Assembly: GCA_964397775.1 (NCBI GenBank) | Contig: CAYNKL010000003.1 | Location: forward strand, 1 to 64,000 | Length of the DNA: 64,000 bases | Origin: Allosediminivita sp964397775 | GTDB taxonomy: Bacteria; Pseudomonadota; Alphaproteobacteria; Rhodobacterales; Rhodobacteraceae | Direction of reading: 5' to 3' | Shown here: piece after piece, positions 8,096 to 17,260 of the stretch | How the letters are laid out: every line of letters begins with the position of its first letter | Position numbering within the stretch: position 1 is the stretch's first letter | Position numbers and translations under genes: made by a program | Notes under the pieces: generated by a model | What the model saw: only the letters and a program-made list of their open reading frames with translations | The model's database searches: none | Told to the model about the DNA's origin: nothing

Positions 8096-9154
8096 TCACG
8101 CCGCCTGGTCGGTGTCCGAGCTGGATTCGCGGGGGACGAGGGCTTGCATGATGTCGGACATGTGGACCGAGCCCACCGCTTCGCTGCCGCGCATGACGCG
8201 GTAACTGCGGTCGAGCTGGCCCTGGGCCTGGGCAATCACGTTTTCCAGGTTGGAATTGTAGTCCACGTCGCCCGAGAATTCGCCCGTGGTCTCGCCCTTG
8301 CGCATGATGGAGCGGACGCGCAGGACGCGGGCGCGGTTGATGTCGGCCACGAAGTCCTCGATGTAGGGATCGGCCGGGTTGAGCAGGATGTGCTGCGGCT
8401 CGCCCTGCTGGACCACCGCGCCGTCCTTGAGGATCACCAGGTGATCGGCGAGCTTCAGCGCCTCGTCCAGATCGTGGGTGATGAAGACGATGGTCTTGTG
8501 CAGCTCGGCCTGCAGCTCGAGCAGAAGGTCCTGCATGTCCGTCCGGATCAGCGGGTCGAGGGCCGAGAAGGCCTCGTCCATGAGCATGATCGGCGAATTG
8601 GAGGACAGCGCCCGGGCGATGCCCACACGCTGCTGCTGACCGCCCGAAAGCTGGTGCGGGTACTGGTTGCCGTAACCGTCGAGCCCGACGCGTTCGAGCC
8701 ACCTTTCGGCCTCGCCCTCGAACTCCTTGCGGGAGAAGCCGCGGGTGTGGAGCGCCATGCCGGCGTTCTCGGCCACGGTTCGGTGGGGCAGGAGGGCGAA
8801 CTTCTGGAAGACCATGGACATGGTCTCGCGCCGCAGCTTGCGCAGGCGGCGTTCGTCCCACTTCAGGATGTCCTCGCCGTCCACCAGCACCTCGCCCGCG
8901 GTGGGCTCGATCAGGCGGTTGAGGTGGCGGATCAGCGTCGACTTGCCCGAGCCGGAGAGGCCCATGATCACGGTGATCTGGCCCTCCTGCATGTCGACGT
9001 TGATGTCCTGCAGCCCGAGCACATGGGCGCGCTCGGACAGGAGTTCGGGTTTGCCCATGCCGGCACGGACGTCTTCAAGCGCGGCTTCGGGGTGTTCCCC
9101 GAAGATCTTGTAGAGATGCTTGATCGAGATCTTGATTTTCTTGTCGTCGCTCAT
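8096..9154 (-). CDS. proV: Glycine betaine/proline-type ABC transporter, ATP-binding protein
   Basis: A 352-residue ATPase of the ProV/OpuAA family energising uptake of compatible solutes. It has Walker A GLSGSGKST near residue 66, signature LSGGQQQRVGIARAL, Walker B IMLMDEAFSALDP and switch His in FITHDLDEAL. A C-terminal CBS-like extension (about 275-345) corresponds to the ionic-strength sensing region of this family. It is the last gene of the proX-proW-proV operon, 12 bases after proW. The order, with the binding protein first, differs from the E. coli proVWX order. Confidence 0.94.
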   Translation of the reverse strand: MSDDKKIKISIKHLYKIFGEHPEAALEDVRAGMGKPELLSERAHVLGLQDINVDMQEGQITVIMGLSGSGKSTLIRHLNRLIEPTAGEVLVDGEDILKWDERRLRKLRRETMSMVFQKFALLPHRTVAENAGMALHTRGFSRKEFEGEAERWLERVGLDGYGNQYPHQLSGGQQQRVGIARALSSNSPIMLMDEAFSALDPLIRTDMQDLLLELQAELHKTIVFITHDLDEALKLADHLVILKDGAVVQQGEPQHILLNPADPYIEDFVADINRARVLRVRSIMRKGETTGEFSGDVDYNSNLENVIAQAQGQLDRSYRVMRGSEAVGSVHMSDIMQALVPRESSSDTDQAA

Positions 9155-9166
9155 GTCGTCTCTCCC

Positions 9167-10198
9167 TTACCGGCTGGACTGGCTTGCGTCGATGCGGGCC
9201 AGCGAGGCCTTGGTGACGCGGTCCAGAACGATGGCGATGATGACGATGCCGAGACCGGCAATCAGGCCCACGCCCAGTTCGAGGTTGCGGATGCCGCGCA
9301 GCACGAGGATGCCGAGGCCGGGGGCGGACACCATCGAGGCGATCACGACCATGGCGAGGCTCATCATGATGGTCTGGTTCACACCGGCCATGATGTTGGG
9401 CAGCGCGAGCGGGATCTGCACGCCGAAGAGCTTCTGGTGCTTGGTCATGCCGAAGGCGTCGGCGGCCTCGATCACGTCCTTGTCCACCAGCCGGATGCCG
9501 AGGTCGGTGAGGCGCACCACGGGCACGATGGCGTAGAGGATCACCGCGATGCCGTAGAGCTTGGGCTCGGTCACCGAGAAGAGGAAGATCAGCGGGATCA
9601 GGTAGACAAAGGGCGGCAGCGTCTGCAGCATGTCGAGGATCGGGATCACCACGCGCTGCATCTTGTCGCTGCGCGACATGGCGATGCCGATGGGCACGCC
9701 GAGCAATACGCATATGAAGGCGCAGACGAAGATGATCGCCAGCGTCTGCATGGCGTAGTCGTAGTGGTCGATGAAGGCCAGGAAGCCGAAGCAGAGCGCC
9801 ACGAAACCGGTGAGGCGCCAGTTGCGGCCGACGGCCCAGACCACGATCAGCAGCAACGGGATCATGACCCACCAGGGTGTCGAGGTCATCACGTCGAGCG
9901 CGTTGCGCAGCATCCAGCTCAGCGGCTGGGTGATCGGGTCGACCACGATGCGCAGGGCGTCACGGATGTCGAGGAAACCTTCCTCGATGCCGACCGTGAG
10001 GTCGCGGGATTGCGGGATCTTCCCGCAAGCGTCGTTGAGGGCGTCGAGAGAGGGGAACGGGAAGGGGCCGCCGTCGGACTCGGACCCGCTGGTCTGGGCC
10101 ACGAGATCCTCCATCGACATGGGGCCGCCTGCGGAGGCGCCGCCGTCGCACCACTCTCGCAGCCCCAAAGCGTTGAATACTCCGTCGTATGTCGCCAT
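9167..10198 (-). CDS. proW: Glycine betaine/proline-type ABC transporter, permease
   Basis: A 343-residue inner-membrane permease of the ProW/OpuAB family. A soluble N-terminal tail of about 90 residues, as in E. coli ProW, precedes six to seven membrane helices. The ABC-coupling loop reads EAADAFGMTKHQKLFGVQIPLALP, the expected EAA motif. The ATG at 10198 starts MATYDGVFNALGLREW. It is separated from proX by a hairpin at 10259-10278, probably lowering permease expression relative to the binding protein. Confidence 0.94.
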   Translation of the reverse strand: MATYDGVFNALGLREWCDGGASAGGPMSMEDLVAQTSGSESDGGPFPFPSLDALNDACGKIPQSRDLTVGIEEGFLDIRDALRIVVDPITQPLSWMLRNALDVMTSTPWWVMIPLLLIVVWAVGRNWRLTGFVALCFGFLAFIDHYDYAMQTLAIIFVCAFICVLLGVPIGIAMSRSDKMQRVVIPILDMLQTLPPFVYLIPLIFLFSVTEPKLYGIAVILYAIVPVVRLTDLGIRLVDKDVIEAADAFGMTKHQKLFGVQIPLALPNIMAGVNQTIMMSLAMVVIASMVSAPGLGILVLRGIRNLELGVGLIAGLGIVIIAIVLDRVTKASLARIDASQSSR

Positions 10199-10258
10199 GA
10201 GATCAATCGGGCCGGGATGCGGCCCATCCTCCTGTCAGAATACTGTAAAAGCACAAAC

Positions 10259-10278
10259 GGGGCCGCCTTGGCGGCCCC
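10259..10278 (-). terminator. Intercistronic hairpin between proX and proW
   Basis: GGGGCCGC and GCGGCCCC form a strong stem around CTTG. On the minus strand the following bases, GTTTGTGCTTTTAC, are only moderately T-rich. Its position after the binding-protein gene suggests partial termination or mRNA protection rather than full termination. Confidence 0.65.
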
Positions 10279-10317
10279 GCTGCGATATGTCCCGCGGATC
10301 GCGGAACGCTTGGGGTC

Positions 10318-11304
10318 TTATTGGGTCAGCGCCGAAAGACGTTCGGCGGCTTCGTCGTTCACCCAGCCGGTCCACGTGTCCTGCGCGCTGGTCAGGAAGT
10401 GCACGGCGACCTCTTCTGCGGAGGCGTTGTTCTCGTCCTGCCATGCCAGCAGACCGCTCATCTGGTCGGTGCCGAAGGTCATCTTGGAGAAGAACTCGGT
10501 GACTTCCGGGTTCTCTTCCTGGAAGGCCGTGGTGACCGAGGTCAGGATCGGTGCGGCCGGGAAGTCGGAAACCTGCGGATCCTCAGCGTCGGCGTTCTGA
10601 AGATTGGCAAAAGCCTCTTCGTTGTAGTCGCCGATCTTGACGCGGGTCATGTCGTACTTGCCGAGCGGCACGGTCGGGCCCCAGTAGTAGCCGAACCAGG
10701 GCTCTTCGTCGGTGACGGCCGAACCCATGGAGGAGGCGAGCGTTTCGCCGGAGCCGTGGTTGAACACCTCGATGCCCGAGGATTCAAGATCCAGAGCACG
10801 CACGAGGTTGTCGGAGACCACACGGCAGCCCCAGCCGTCGGGGCAGTTGTTGAAGGTGCCGCCGACGAGGTCGGGGTTCTCCATGATGCCTTCGATGGTG
10901 GTCAGCTCGGGGTGTTCCTCGGCCAGGTAGGTCGGGATCCACCAGCCTTCGACGCCGCCCGGATCCAGAACCGAGGTGAGGCGCGTAATGGTGCCGCCTT
11001 CCTCGAGGCGGTTGTAGGCGTCACCGGCCGAGTTGAGCCAGAGGTTGGTCACCACGTCGGGTTCGCCGTTTTCGGCGACCGAGGTGATGGCCGGGATCGT
11101 GTCGGACTGAACCAGGCTCACGTCGCAGCCATAGCCCTGTTCGAGGAGGAACTTCGCGATGTTGGTGGTCACTTCGGCGGCGGCCCAACCCATCTGGGCG
11201 ATGGAGACCTCGCCGCACTGACCGCCCTCTTCCTGCGCGCTTGCGGAAAGCGGAACAATGCAGGTACCGGCCAGAATTGCGGTGGCCATCGTCATCTTAC
11301 GCAT
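10318..11304 (-). CDS. proX: Glycine betaine/proline-type ABC transporter, substrate-binding protein
   Basis: A 328-residue periplasmic binding protein with signal peptide (MRKMTMATAILAGTCIVPLSASA). The mature part follows the OpuAC/ProX fold, for example IAQMGWAAAEVTTNIAKF and the aromatic-rich WGCRV and EPWFGYYWGPT, which would cage a quaternary amine. The start at 11304 is supported by AGGAG about seven bases upstream. It is the first gene of the transporter operon. The exact ligand (betaine, proline betaine, choline) cannot be assigned. Confidence 0.93.
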   Translation of the reverse strand: MRKMTMATAILAGTCIVPLSASAQEEGGQCGEVSIAQMGWAAAEVTTNIAKFLLEQGYGCDVSLVQSDTIPAITSVAENGEPDVVTNLWLNSAGDAYNRLEEGGTITRLTSVLDPGGVEGWWIPTYLAEEHPELTTIEGIMENPDLVGGTFNNCPDGWGCRVVSDNLVRALDLESSGIEVFNHGSGETLASSMGSAVTDEEPWFGYYWGPTVPLGKYDMTRVKIGDYNEEAFANLQNADAEDPQVSDFPAAPILTSVTTAFQEENPEVTEFFSKMTFGTDQMSGLLAWQDENNASAEEVAVHFLTSAQDTWTGWVNDEAAERLSALTQ

Positions 11305-11679
11305 GTCGAACTCCTGTCGTTGTGGCGGCCCGAGTGCTGATGCGGGCGAGGCGAACCATCGTGCTTCGCATTTGCGAAGCAGTTTCATGGTGCGCGAGAG
11401 CCCCCGACTCAGGCGTCGGGATTTGTTTAAGCGAAGAACTGCCGATATTCAAACGACATTATCGGGTCAGGAAGCGACATGACCCCGGGGGACATTCGTC
11501 CGGGATGCTTCGGAAGGCATAGGATAGAGATAAGATGTAGGGGATAAGCAACGGCGCAAGCGCCCCGCATGCCTCAGAAAAACCGCCTCCGGGGAAGATG
11601 GTTCCGCGCCTCGGGGGGATTGGCGAGCGCCTGCGTCGGATTAGCTCTTGGTTAACGGCACAAAACGGAGACCGACACC
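11305..11679. other. Divergent intergenic region proX / DUF4345 gene
   Basis: 375 bases without a gene. It carries the perfect palindrome at 11362-11381 close to proX. Otherwise I see only GC-rich sequence and no further structure. Confidence 0.6.
11362..11381. promoter_or_regulatory. Perfect 20-bp palindrome upstream of proX (candidate operator)
   Basis: TGCTTCGCA and TGCGAAGCA are perfect inverted arms around TT. The centre lies about 67 bases upstream of the proX start codon, a fitting place for an operator. I do not recognise the binding protein, and no regulator gene is adjacent. Confidence 0.6.
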
Positions 11680-12030
11680 GTGTTTCAGATCATCGACGTC
11701 CTCATTGCCCTTCTGACCATCGGCTTCGGTCTCTTCGGGCTGATCTCGCCGCGCTACACCGCGAAGGTGCTCGACATGACGCCCACGGACACGACCATGG
11801 GGCTCAGCGAGCTGCGCGCCTCGGCGGGCGGACTCTTTGTCGCGATGGGGGTGGTCTGCATCTGGACAGGCGCGCCCTGGGCCTACGCGATGCTGGGCGT
11901 GGCCTATGCGGGCGCGGCCACCGGCAGGCTTGTGTCGATCGTGATCGACAAGCCGCCGATGCCCAAGGCCTTCTACTGGTTCCTGCTCGAAGCGGTACCG
12001 TCTGCGTGGTTGCTGCTGACGGTGCACTGA
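11680..12030 (+). CDS. DUF4345-type small membrane protein
   Basis: A 116-residue protein with four hydrophobic segments (residues about 4-22, 47-64, 70-85 and 97-115), resembling the DUF4345 family of unknown function. The start is GTG at 11680, with CGGAG about 9 bases upstream. It ends three bases from the convergent trpE stop. The conserved core contains ELRASAGGLFVAMG and GRLVSIVIDKPP. Confidence 0.75.
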   Translation: MFQIIDVLIALLTIGFGLFGLISPRYTAKVLDMTPTDTTMGLSELRASAGGLFVAMGVVCIWTGAPWAYAMLGVAYAGAATGRLVSIVIDKPPMPKAFYWFLLEAVPSAWLLLTVH

Positions 12031-12033
12031 ACC

Positions 12034-13548
12034 TCAGTCGTTGCCGGTTCCGGTGAAGCGCGCGGCATCGGCCGCGGCACGCCGGATGGCGTTCGATTTG
12101 TGGACCGTCTCCTGGTACTCGGCTTCGGGGTCGCTGTCGTAGACGATCCCGCCGCCGGCCTGGATGTAGAGCTTGCTGTCCTTCACGATGGCGGTGCGGA
12201 GCGCGATGCACATGTCCATGTCGCCGCCGGCGCTGAAGTAGCCCACGGCACCGCCGTAGACGCCGCGCTTCTCGGGTTCGAGCTCGTCGATGATCTCCAT
12301 CGCGCGGACCTTGGGTGCGCCCGAGACCGTTCCGGCTGGCATGCCTGCGAGCAGCGCCGACAGGGCGTCGTGTTCCTCTGAAAGCTCGCCCACCACGTTG
12401 GACACGATGTGCATGACGTGGCTGTAGCGCTCTATCACGAATTTCTCGGTCGGACGGACGGTTCCGATCTTGGCCACCCGGCCCACGTCGTTGCGGCCGA
12501 GGTCGAGCAGCATGAGGTGCTCGGCCAGTTCCTTCTTGTCCGACAGCAGGTCGGCCTCAAGCGCCGCGTCCTCTTCTGGGGTGGCGCCGCGAGGCCGGGT
12601 GCCCGCGATGGGCCGGATCGTCACCTCGTTGCCGAAGACCCGCACCAGGATCTCGGGCGAAGCACCGATGACCTGGAAGCCGCCGAAGTTGAAGTAGAAC
12701 ATGAAGGGCGAGGGGTTCGTGCGGCGCAGCGAGCGGTAGAGCGCGAAGGGCGGCAGGGGGAAGTCCTGCGTCCAGCGCTGCGCGGGCACGACCTGGAAGA
12801 TGTCGCCGGCGCGGATGTATTCCTTGGCCGTCTCGACCGCCTGCTTGTAGCTTTCGAGACTGAAGTTGGAGACCGGCTCGCCGATCTCGGCGGCTTCGCC
12901 GAGGTTGCGCGTGGCCTGCGGCAGGGCGCGGTCGAGGTCGCGCACGGCATCCATGACGCGTTCGGCGGCCTGTGCGTAGGCCGCGCGGGCCGAAAGCCCC
13001 TCGGTCACCCAGGCAGGTGCCACCACGGTGACTTCGCCTTTTACCCCGTCGAGCACGGCAATGATGCTGGGCCGCATGAGCATGGCATCGGGCAGGCCCA
13101 TGACATCGGGGTTCACGTCGGGCAGGTGTTCCACCAGCCGGATCATGTCGTAGCCGAGGTAGCCGAAGAGACCGGCGGAGGATTGCGGTAAGTCCTCGGG
13201 CAGGTCGATCCTGCTTTCGGCGAGCAGGGCACGCAGCGACTCCAGCGGTCCGCTTTCCTCGGGGACGAAGGCCTCGGGGTCGAAGCGCGCCATGCGGTTG
13301 AGCGCGGCCTTGTCGCCCTCGCAGCGCCAGACCAGATCCGGCTTCATCCCGATGATCGAGTAGCGGCCCCGGACCTCGCCGCCGGTGACGGACTCGAGCA
13401 TGAATGCGTCCTTGGCGGCGCCGGTCATCTTGAGCATCAGCGACACCGGCGTGTCGAGGTCGGCGGCGAGGCGGGTGTAGAGGACCTGGTTCTGACCGGC
13501 CTCGTAGGCCGCGGCAAAGTCTTCGTAGCTGGGTGTCAGATTGGCCAT
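12034..13548 (-). CDS. trpE: Anthranilate synthase component I
   Basis: A 504-residue chorismate-utilising enzyme making anthranilate for tryptophan. The C-terminal catalytic half shows PFMFYFNFGGFQVIGASPE, the IAGTRPRG motif, DLGRNDVGRV, GMPAGTVSGAPKVRAMEII and YIQAGGGIVYDSDPEAEY. The N-terminal regulatory part retains the tryptophan-binding region (LMLKMTG and so on). The ATG at 13548 lies four bases after the ppiD stop with no strong ribosome site, so coupling to ppiD translation is likely. No trpG follows on the minus strand within the window. Confidence 0.96.
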   Translation of the reverse strand: MANLTPSYEDFAAAYEAGQNQVLYTRLAADLDTPVSLMLKMTGAAKDAFMLESVTGGEVRGRYSIIGMKPDLVWRCEGDKAALNRMARFDPEAFVPEESGPLESLRALLAESRIDLPEDLPQSSAGLFGYLGYDMIRLVEHLPDVNPDVMGLPDAMLMRPSIIAVLDGVKGEVTVVAPAWVTEGLSARAAYAQAAERVMDAVRDLDRALPQATRNLGEAAEIGEPVSNFSLESYKQAVETAKEYIRAGDIFQVVPAQRWTQDFPLPPFALYRSLRRTNPSPFMFYFNFGGFQVIGASPEILVRVFGNEVTIRPIAGTRPRGATPEEDAALEADLLSDKKELAEHLMLLDLGRNDVGRVAKIGTVRPTEKFVIERYSHVMHIVSNVVGELSEEHDALSALLAGMPAGTVSGAPKVRAMEIIDELEPEKRGVYGGAVGYFSAGGDMDMCIALRTAIVKDSKLYIQAGGGIVYDSDPEAEYQETVHKSNAIRRAAADAARFTGTGND

Positions 13549-13552
13549 TGGA

Positions 13553-15394
13553 TCACTGGAGCTGGGTGTGCACGGCGTTGATCGCCTGCTGGTCGATCTG
13601 GACGCTGGTGCGGGACTGGATGTCGTTCGCCAGCGCCCGGTAGAGATCGTTGGCCACGTCGTTGGCGGCGCGGTCGCGCAGAAGCTGGGCGAGCTGGGTG
13701 TTCTGCTCGCTGTCCCGGTCGGCGGCGGTGATCTCGTCGAGGCGGATGACCAGCGCGCCGTCCGGGCCGGGCAGGGCACGGGTTTCGCCGGCCTGCATTT
13801 CGAAGGCGGCCGAGACCAGCGGGTCGGGCAGGCCTTCGCGGTTGGCGTTGCGGGTCAGGCCGCTTTCCTCGCGCGGATCGAGGTCGAGGGCTGCGAAGGT
13901 GCGGCCTTCGCTGAGTTCGTTCGCGAGACGGTCACCTTCCTCGACGAGCGCTTCGACCCGCTGTTCGGCTTCCCAGCCTTCGCGGACCTCGGCCTCGACC
14001 TCGTCGAACGGTTGGGGCTGCGCTTCGCGGATCTCGTCGAGGCGCAGGGCGAAGACGCCGCCGTCGCCAAGCGGTTCGATGTCGGGATAGTCGCCTTCGG
14101 CCACCGCCTGAGCGGCCTCGCGGAAGGCGGGGTAGCCGGCGATGCCGCTGTCGTTGCGGCCGGTCCAGTCGATCTGGTCGAGCCGCAGGTCGGTCTGGTC
14201 GGCCAGATCCTCGAGCGTGGCGCCAGCGGCGAGTTCGTCGTTGAGGCTTTCGGCCTGTGTCTCGATCACCCGGCGCGCACGGTCGAGCCCGAGCGTGCCG
14301 CGCAGATCGTCGACGGCCTCCTCGAAGGGGGTCTCGGTGGCGGGCAGAACCGCGTTGACGCGGAAGAGCGCCGGGCCGAGGTTCGACGGCGCCTGCGCGA
14401 CTTCACCCACGGGAAGCGAGAAGACGGCTTCGCCGGCCTCGCCGAGATCGTCGCGGGTGACATCGCCGAGATCGGTGTCGGCAAGCTGCAGCCCGCGTTC
14501 CTCGACCAGCGTCTCGAAGTCCTCGCCATCGGCGATGCGCTGCGCGGCCTGCTGGGCGGCTTCCTCGTTGGAGAAAACGAGGCGTTCGACAAGCCGGCGC
14601 TCGGGCATGTTGAAGCGGTCTTCCTGCTCCTCGTAGGCGTCGCGCAGGGCGTCTTCGGGCACCTCGACGCTGTCAACGATCATGTCGGGCGTCAGCCAGA
14701 CGTAGGTGATCGCGCGGGTGCGCGGGATGGTGAAGCGGTCGATATTCTCGTCGTACCAGGCGCGCAGCTCTTCCTCGGAGGGCTCGGCGACGCCGATGTC
14801 GAGCTCGGCCTGCGGCACCTCGGCCCAGGTGAAGGCGCGGGTTTCGCCGGCATAGTCGAGAAGCGTGTTCACGTAGCTGTCGGGCAGGGTGAGGCCGGCG
14901 AGGACGGCGCCCTGCAGGATGGAGCTGGCGGCATCGGAGCGGATGTTCTCCTCGAATTCCGAGGTCGAGAGCCCGGCCTGATCCAATGCAAAGGCATAGG
15001 CGTCGCGGTCGAACTGGCCGTCGGGGCCCTGGAAGGCCGGGATCAGGCGCAGCTGTGCCGCGACTTGCGCGTCACCGACGGAGATGCCCATGCGGCTGGA
15101 TTCTTCCTGGAGGGCGGCGTTCACGACGAGCTGGCTGAGCACCTGGTCGGGGATGCCGCGCGCCTGTGCCTCCTGCAGGGTGACGGCTTCGCCGCTCTGC
15201 TGCGACAGGCTCTGCAGACGGTTCTGCAGGGCGCGGAAGTACTCGGACGTGGTGATCTCGGTGTCGCCGACCGATCCGACGGTCCGGACGGTGCCCGAGA
15301 GATTGGTGGCGCCGAAGCCCGCGAGACCCACGATGAGGAGGGCCAGCAGGATCCAGACGAAGTACTTCGAGATCGATTTTCCGCCGGTCGACAT
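13553..15394 (-). CDS. PpiD-like periplasmic peptidyl-prolyl isomerase (SurA N-domain)
   Basis: A 613-residue inner-membrane-anchored chaperone of the PpiD/SurA class. One N-terminal membrane helix (YFVWILLALLIVGLAGFGAT) is followed by a SurA-type helical N-domain (residues about 40-190). A parvulin-like region follows (about 240-370, with ERLVFSNEEAAQQAAQRI... EDFETLVEERG), and then a second partly similar region. The ATG at 15394 has GGAGGAAGG just upstream. It assists folding of exported proteins in known members. Cotranscription with trpE, four bases downstream, is notable. Confidence 0.88.
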   Translation of the reverse strand: MSTGGKSISKYFVWILLALLIVGLAGFGATNLSGTVRTVGSVGDTEITTSEYFRALQNRLQSLSQQSGEAVTLQEAQARGIPDQVLSQLVVNAALQEESSRMGISVGDAQVAAQLRLIPAFQGPDGQFDRDAYAFALDQAGLSTSEFEENIRSDAASSILQGAVLAGLTLPDSYVNTLLDYAGETRAFTWAEVPQAELDIGVAEPSEEELRAWYDENIDRFTIPRTRAITYVWLTPDMIVDSVEVPEDALRDAYEEQEDRFNMPERRLVERLVFSNEEAAQQAAQRIADGEDFETLVEERGLQLADTDLGDVTRDDLGEAGEAVFSLPVGEVAQAPSNLGPALFRVNAVLPATETPFEEAVDDLRGTLGLDRARRVIETQAESLNDELAAGATLEDLADQTDLRLDQIDWTGRNDSGIAGYPAFREAAQAVAEGDYPDIEPLGDGGVFALRLDEIREAQPQPFDEVEAEVREGWEAEQRVEALVEEGDRLANELSEGRTFAALDLDPREESGLTRNANREGLPDPLVSAAFEMQAGETRALPGPDGALVIRLDEITAADRDSEQNTQLAQLLRDRAANDVANDLYRALANDIQSRTSVQIDQQAINAVHTQLQ

Positions 15395-15422
15395 GCCTTC
15401 CTCCGCTTTGTGCGCCTGCTGT

Positions 15423-16619
15423 CTAGTTGGGGGTTGCCGGGCCCGCAAGGGGGCCTTCCACGGCGGCAAGCCTGCGGAAGAGCTCGGCAATGCCCGCGCG
15501 GTCGACGTTGGCGAAGGCGATGCGGACCTGGCGGGCGCCTTCCGGCGCGTCCTCGGGCATGAACATCGTGCCCGGCAGAAGCAGGACACCGGCATCGCGG
15601 ACGAGGCGCGGGGCGAGATCCGCGCTGCTTTCCGCGAAGGGGTGTTCGAAGTAGGCAAAATAGGCGCCGCAGCCCATGAGCCGCCAGCCCCTGGCCTCAA
15701 TCACGGGGAGGTTGTCGAGGATGGCGGCGCGGCGGTCGAGGATCTCGGCCCGTTCGCCGGCAAGCCACTGCGCGAGGTTCTCGAGCCCCCAGAGGGCCGC
15801 GTGCTGGCCCAGTTGCGGAGCGCAGATGGCGACGGTGTCGAGAAATTTCTCGATCTCGGCCAGCAGGGGCTGGGAGGTGAGCACCGCGCCGGTGCGGTGG
15901 CCGGTCAGGCGGTAGGCCTTGGAGAAGCTGTAGAGCGCGATCAGGGTGTCGTCCCAGTCGCCCCGCGTGATCAGATCGTGCGGGGCGCCGTCGCGGCTGT
16001 CGAAGTCGCGGTAGGTTTCGTCGAGGATCAGCTTGATGCCGCGGGATTTCGACAGCTCGAAGAAGGCCGCGATGGTCTCGGCGGGATACTCGACGCCGCC
16101 GGGGTTGTTCGGGCTGACCAGCGCGATGGCGCGTGTGCGCGGGGAGATCAACGCCTCGGCAGCCTCGACCGTGGGCACGAGATCGTCGCCGGTCTTGAGC
16201 GGCACGGCGCGGAGGCCGGACATGTCGAGCCACATCTTGTGGTTGAAGTACCACGGCACGGGCAGGATCACCTCGTCGCCTTCGCCCGCAATCGCGGCGA
16301 TGGCGGCGGCAAAGGCCTGATTGCAGCCGGCGGTGATGGCCACCTGGTCCGGGCGGACCGTGCCGCCGTAATGTTCGGACCAGTTGCGCGCGAGACCGGC
16401 GCGCAAGCCCGGCAGGCCGAGCACCGGGCCGTAGAGATGCGTCTCGGGCCGCTCAAGCGCCTCGGCCATGGCCGCGCGGAGCGGTGCCGGCGGCGGGTCC
16501 ACCGGGGCGGCCTGGCTGACGTTCAGCAGCGGGCGATCAGCCGGGAAGGTGACCCCTTCGAGCCAGCGGCGCGCTTCCATGACCGGCGGGGCGAAGGTGG
16601 TCTGGGTGCGGCTGGTCAT
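15423..16619 (-). CDS. Pyridoxal-phosphate aminotransferase, class I/II
   Basis: A 398-residue fold-type I aminotransferase. The PLP lysine is in SFSKAYRLTGHRTG, with SPNNPGG and DETYRDF for cofactor contacts and a C-terminal RIAFANV arginine for the substrate carboxylate. The start at 16619 has CGGAG upstream. Substrate is not predictable by eye; the gene context (ppiD, trpE, gpt) does not decide it. Confidence 0.88.
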   Translation of the reverse strand: MTSRTQTTFAPPVMEARRWLEGVTFPADRPLLNVSQAAPVDPPPAPLRAAMAEALERPETHLYGPVLGLPGLRAGLARNWSEHYGGTVRPDQVAITAGCNQAFAAAIAAIAGEGDEVILPVPWYFNHKMWLDMSGLRAVPLKTGDDLVPTVEAAEALISPRTRAIALVSPNNPGGVEYPAETIAAFFELSKSRGIKLILDETYRDFDSRDGAPHDLITRGDWDDTLIALYSFSKAYRLTGHRTGAVLTSQPLLAEIEKFLDTVAICAPQLGQHAALWGLENLAQWLAGERAEILDRRAAILDNLPVIEARGWRLMGCGAYFAYFEHPFAESSADLAPRLVRDAGVLLLPGTMFMPEDAPEGARQVRIAFANVDRAGIAELFRRLAAVEGPLAGPATPN

Positions 16620-16660
16620 GGGGATCTCCGTGCGGTCGGGTTGGCCTCGTGCCGGGTTGG

Positions 16661-16726
16661 AGGGGCGCTGCCCCTCTGCCGCGCGATGCGCGGCATTCAC
16701 CCCGAGGTATTTGCGGCGAGAAGAGG
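16661..16726. repeat. Intergenic palindromic repeat with two hairpins
   Basis: Two hairpins in tandem between gpt and the aminotransferase gene. AGGGG/CCCCT lies at 16661-16675 and GCCGCGC/GCGCGGC at 16678-16694. They are followed by ACCCCGAGGTATTTGCGGC and a purine-rich GAGAAGAG. I recall similar CCGAGGTATTTG-type segments scattered between genes in Rhodobacteraceae genomes, so this is probably one copy of a family. Confidence 0.55.
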
Positions 16727-16733
16727 CCGGGTG

Positions 16734-17237
16734 TCAGTCCGTGCCCCGGTAGGGTTTGACGTACTGCAGCGCCATGTCCCAGGGGAAGAAGATCCAGGTG
16801 TCCTGGCTGACCTCGGTCACGTAGGTATCGACCTGCGCGCGGCCCTGCGGCTTGGCGTAGACGGTGGCGACATGCGCCTTGGGCATGTGGGCGCGCACGA
16901 GTTCGAGCGTCCGGCCGGTGTCGACGAGGTCGTCGACGATCAGCACGCCTTCGCCGTCGCCCACGAGCTCCATGTCCGGGCTCTTGATGATACGGGGCTC
17001 GGACTGGTACTGGTGGTCGTAGCTTTTGACGCTGATCGTGTCGACGTGGCGGATGTTGAGCTCGCGCGAGACGATCATCGCGGGGGCCATGCCGCCCCGG
17101 GTGATGGCGACGACCGCCCGCCATGCCCCGTCATCCGGTCCGCGCCCCTGCAGGCGCCAGGCCAGCGCACGCGCGTCGCGGTGCAGCTGGTCCCAGCTGA
17201 CGTGGAACCCTTTTTCGTGGGGAAGACGGTCGTTCAT
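16734..17237 (-). CDS. gpt: Xanthine-guanine phosphoribosyltransferase
   Basis: A 167-residue purine salvage enzyme converting guanine or xanthine plus PRPP to the nucleotide. The PRPP-binding motif is GVLIVDDLVDTGRTLE (about residues 97-112), with VVAITRGGMAPAMIVSREL upstream and DTWIFFPWD near the end. The start at 17237 follows AAGGAGCG. It lies 23 bases after the RhtB gene in the same direction. Confidence 0.93.
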   Translation of the reverse strand: MNDRLPHEKGFHVSWDQLHRDARALAWRLQGRGPDDGAWRAVVAITRGGMAPAMIVSRELNIRHVDTISVKSYDHQYQSEPRIIKSPDMELVGDGEGVLIVDDLVDTGRTLELVRAHMPKAHVATVYAKPQGRAQVDTYVTEVSQDTWIFFPWDMALQYVKPYRGTD

Positions 17238-17260
17238 CTGGCGCTCCTTGGCGGGGTGGC

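Noticed and set aside
8060..10600. 846-codon plus-strand frame opposite the betaine transporter
   Set aside because: It is antisense to clear proV and proW genes; the His/Asp-rich translation is a shadow of their codons.
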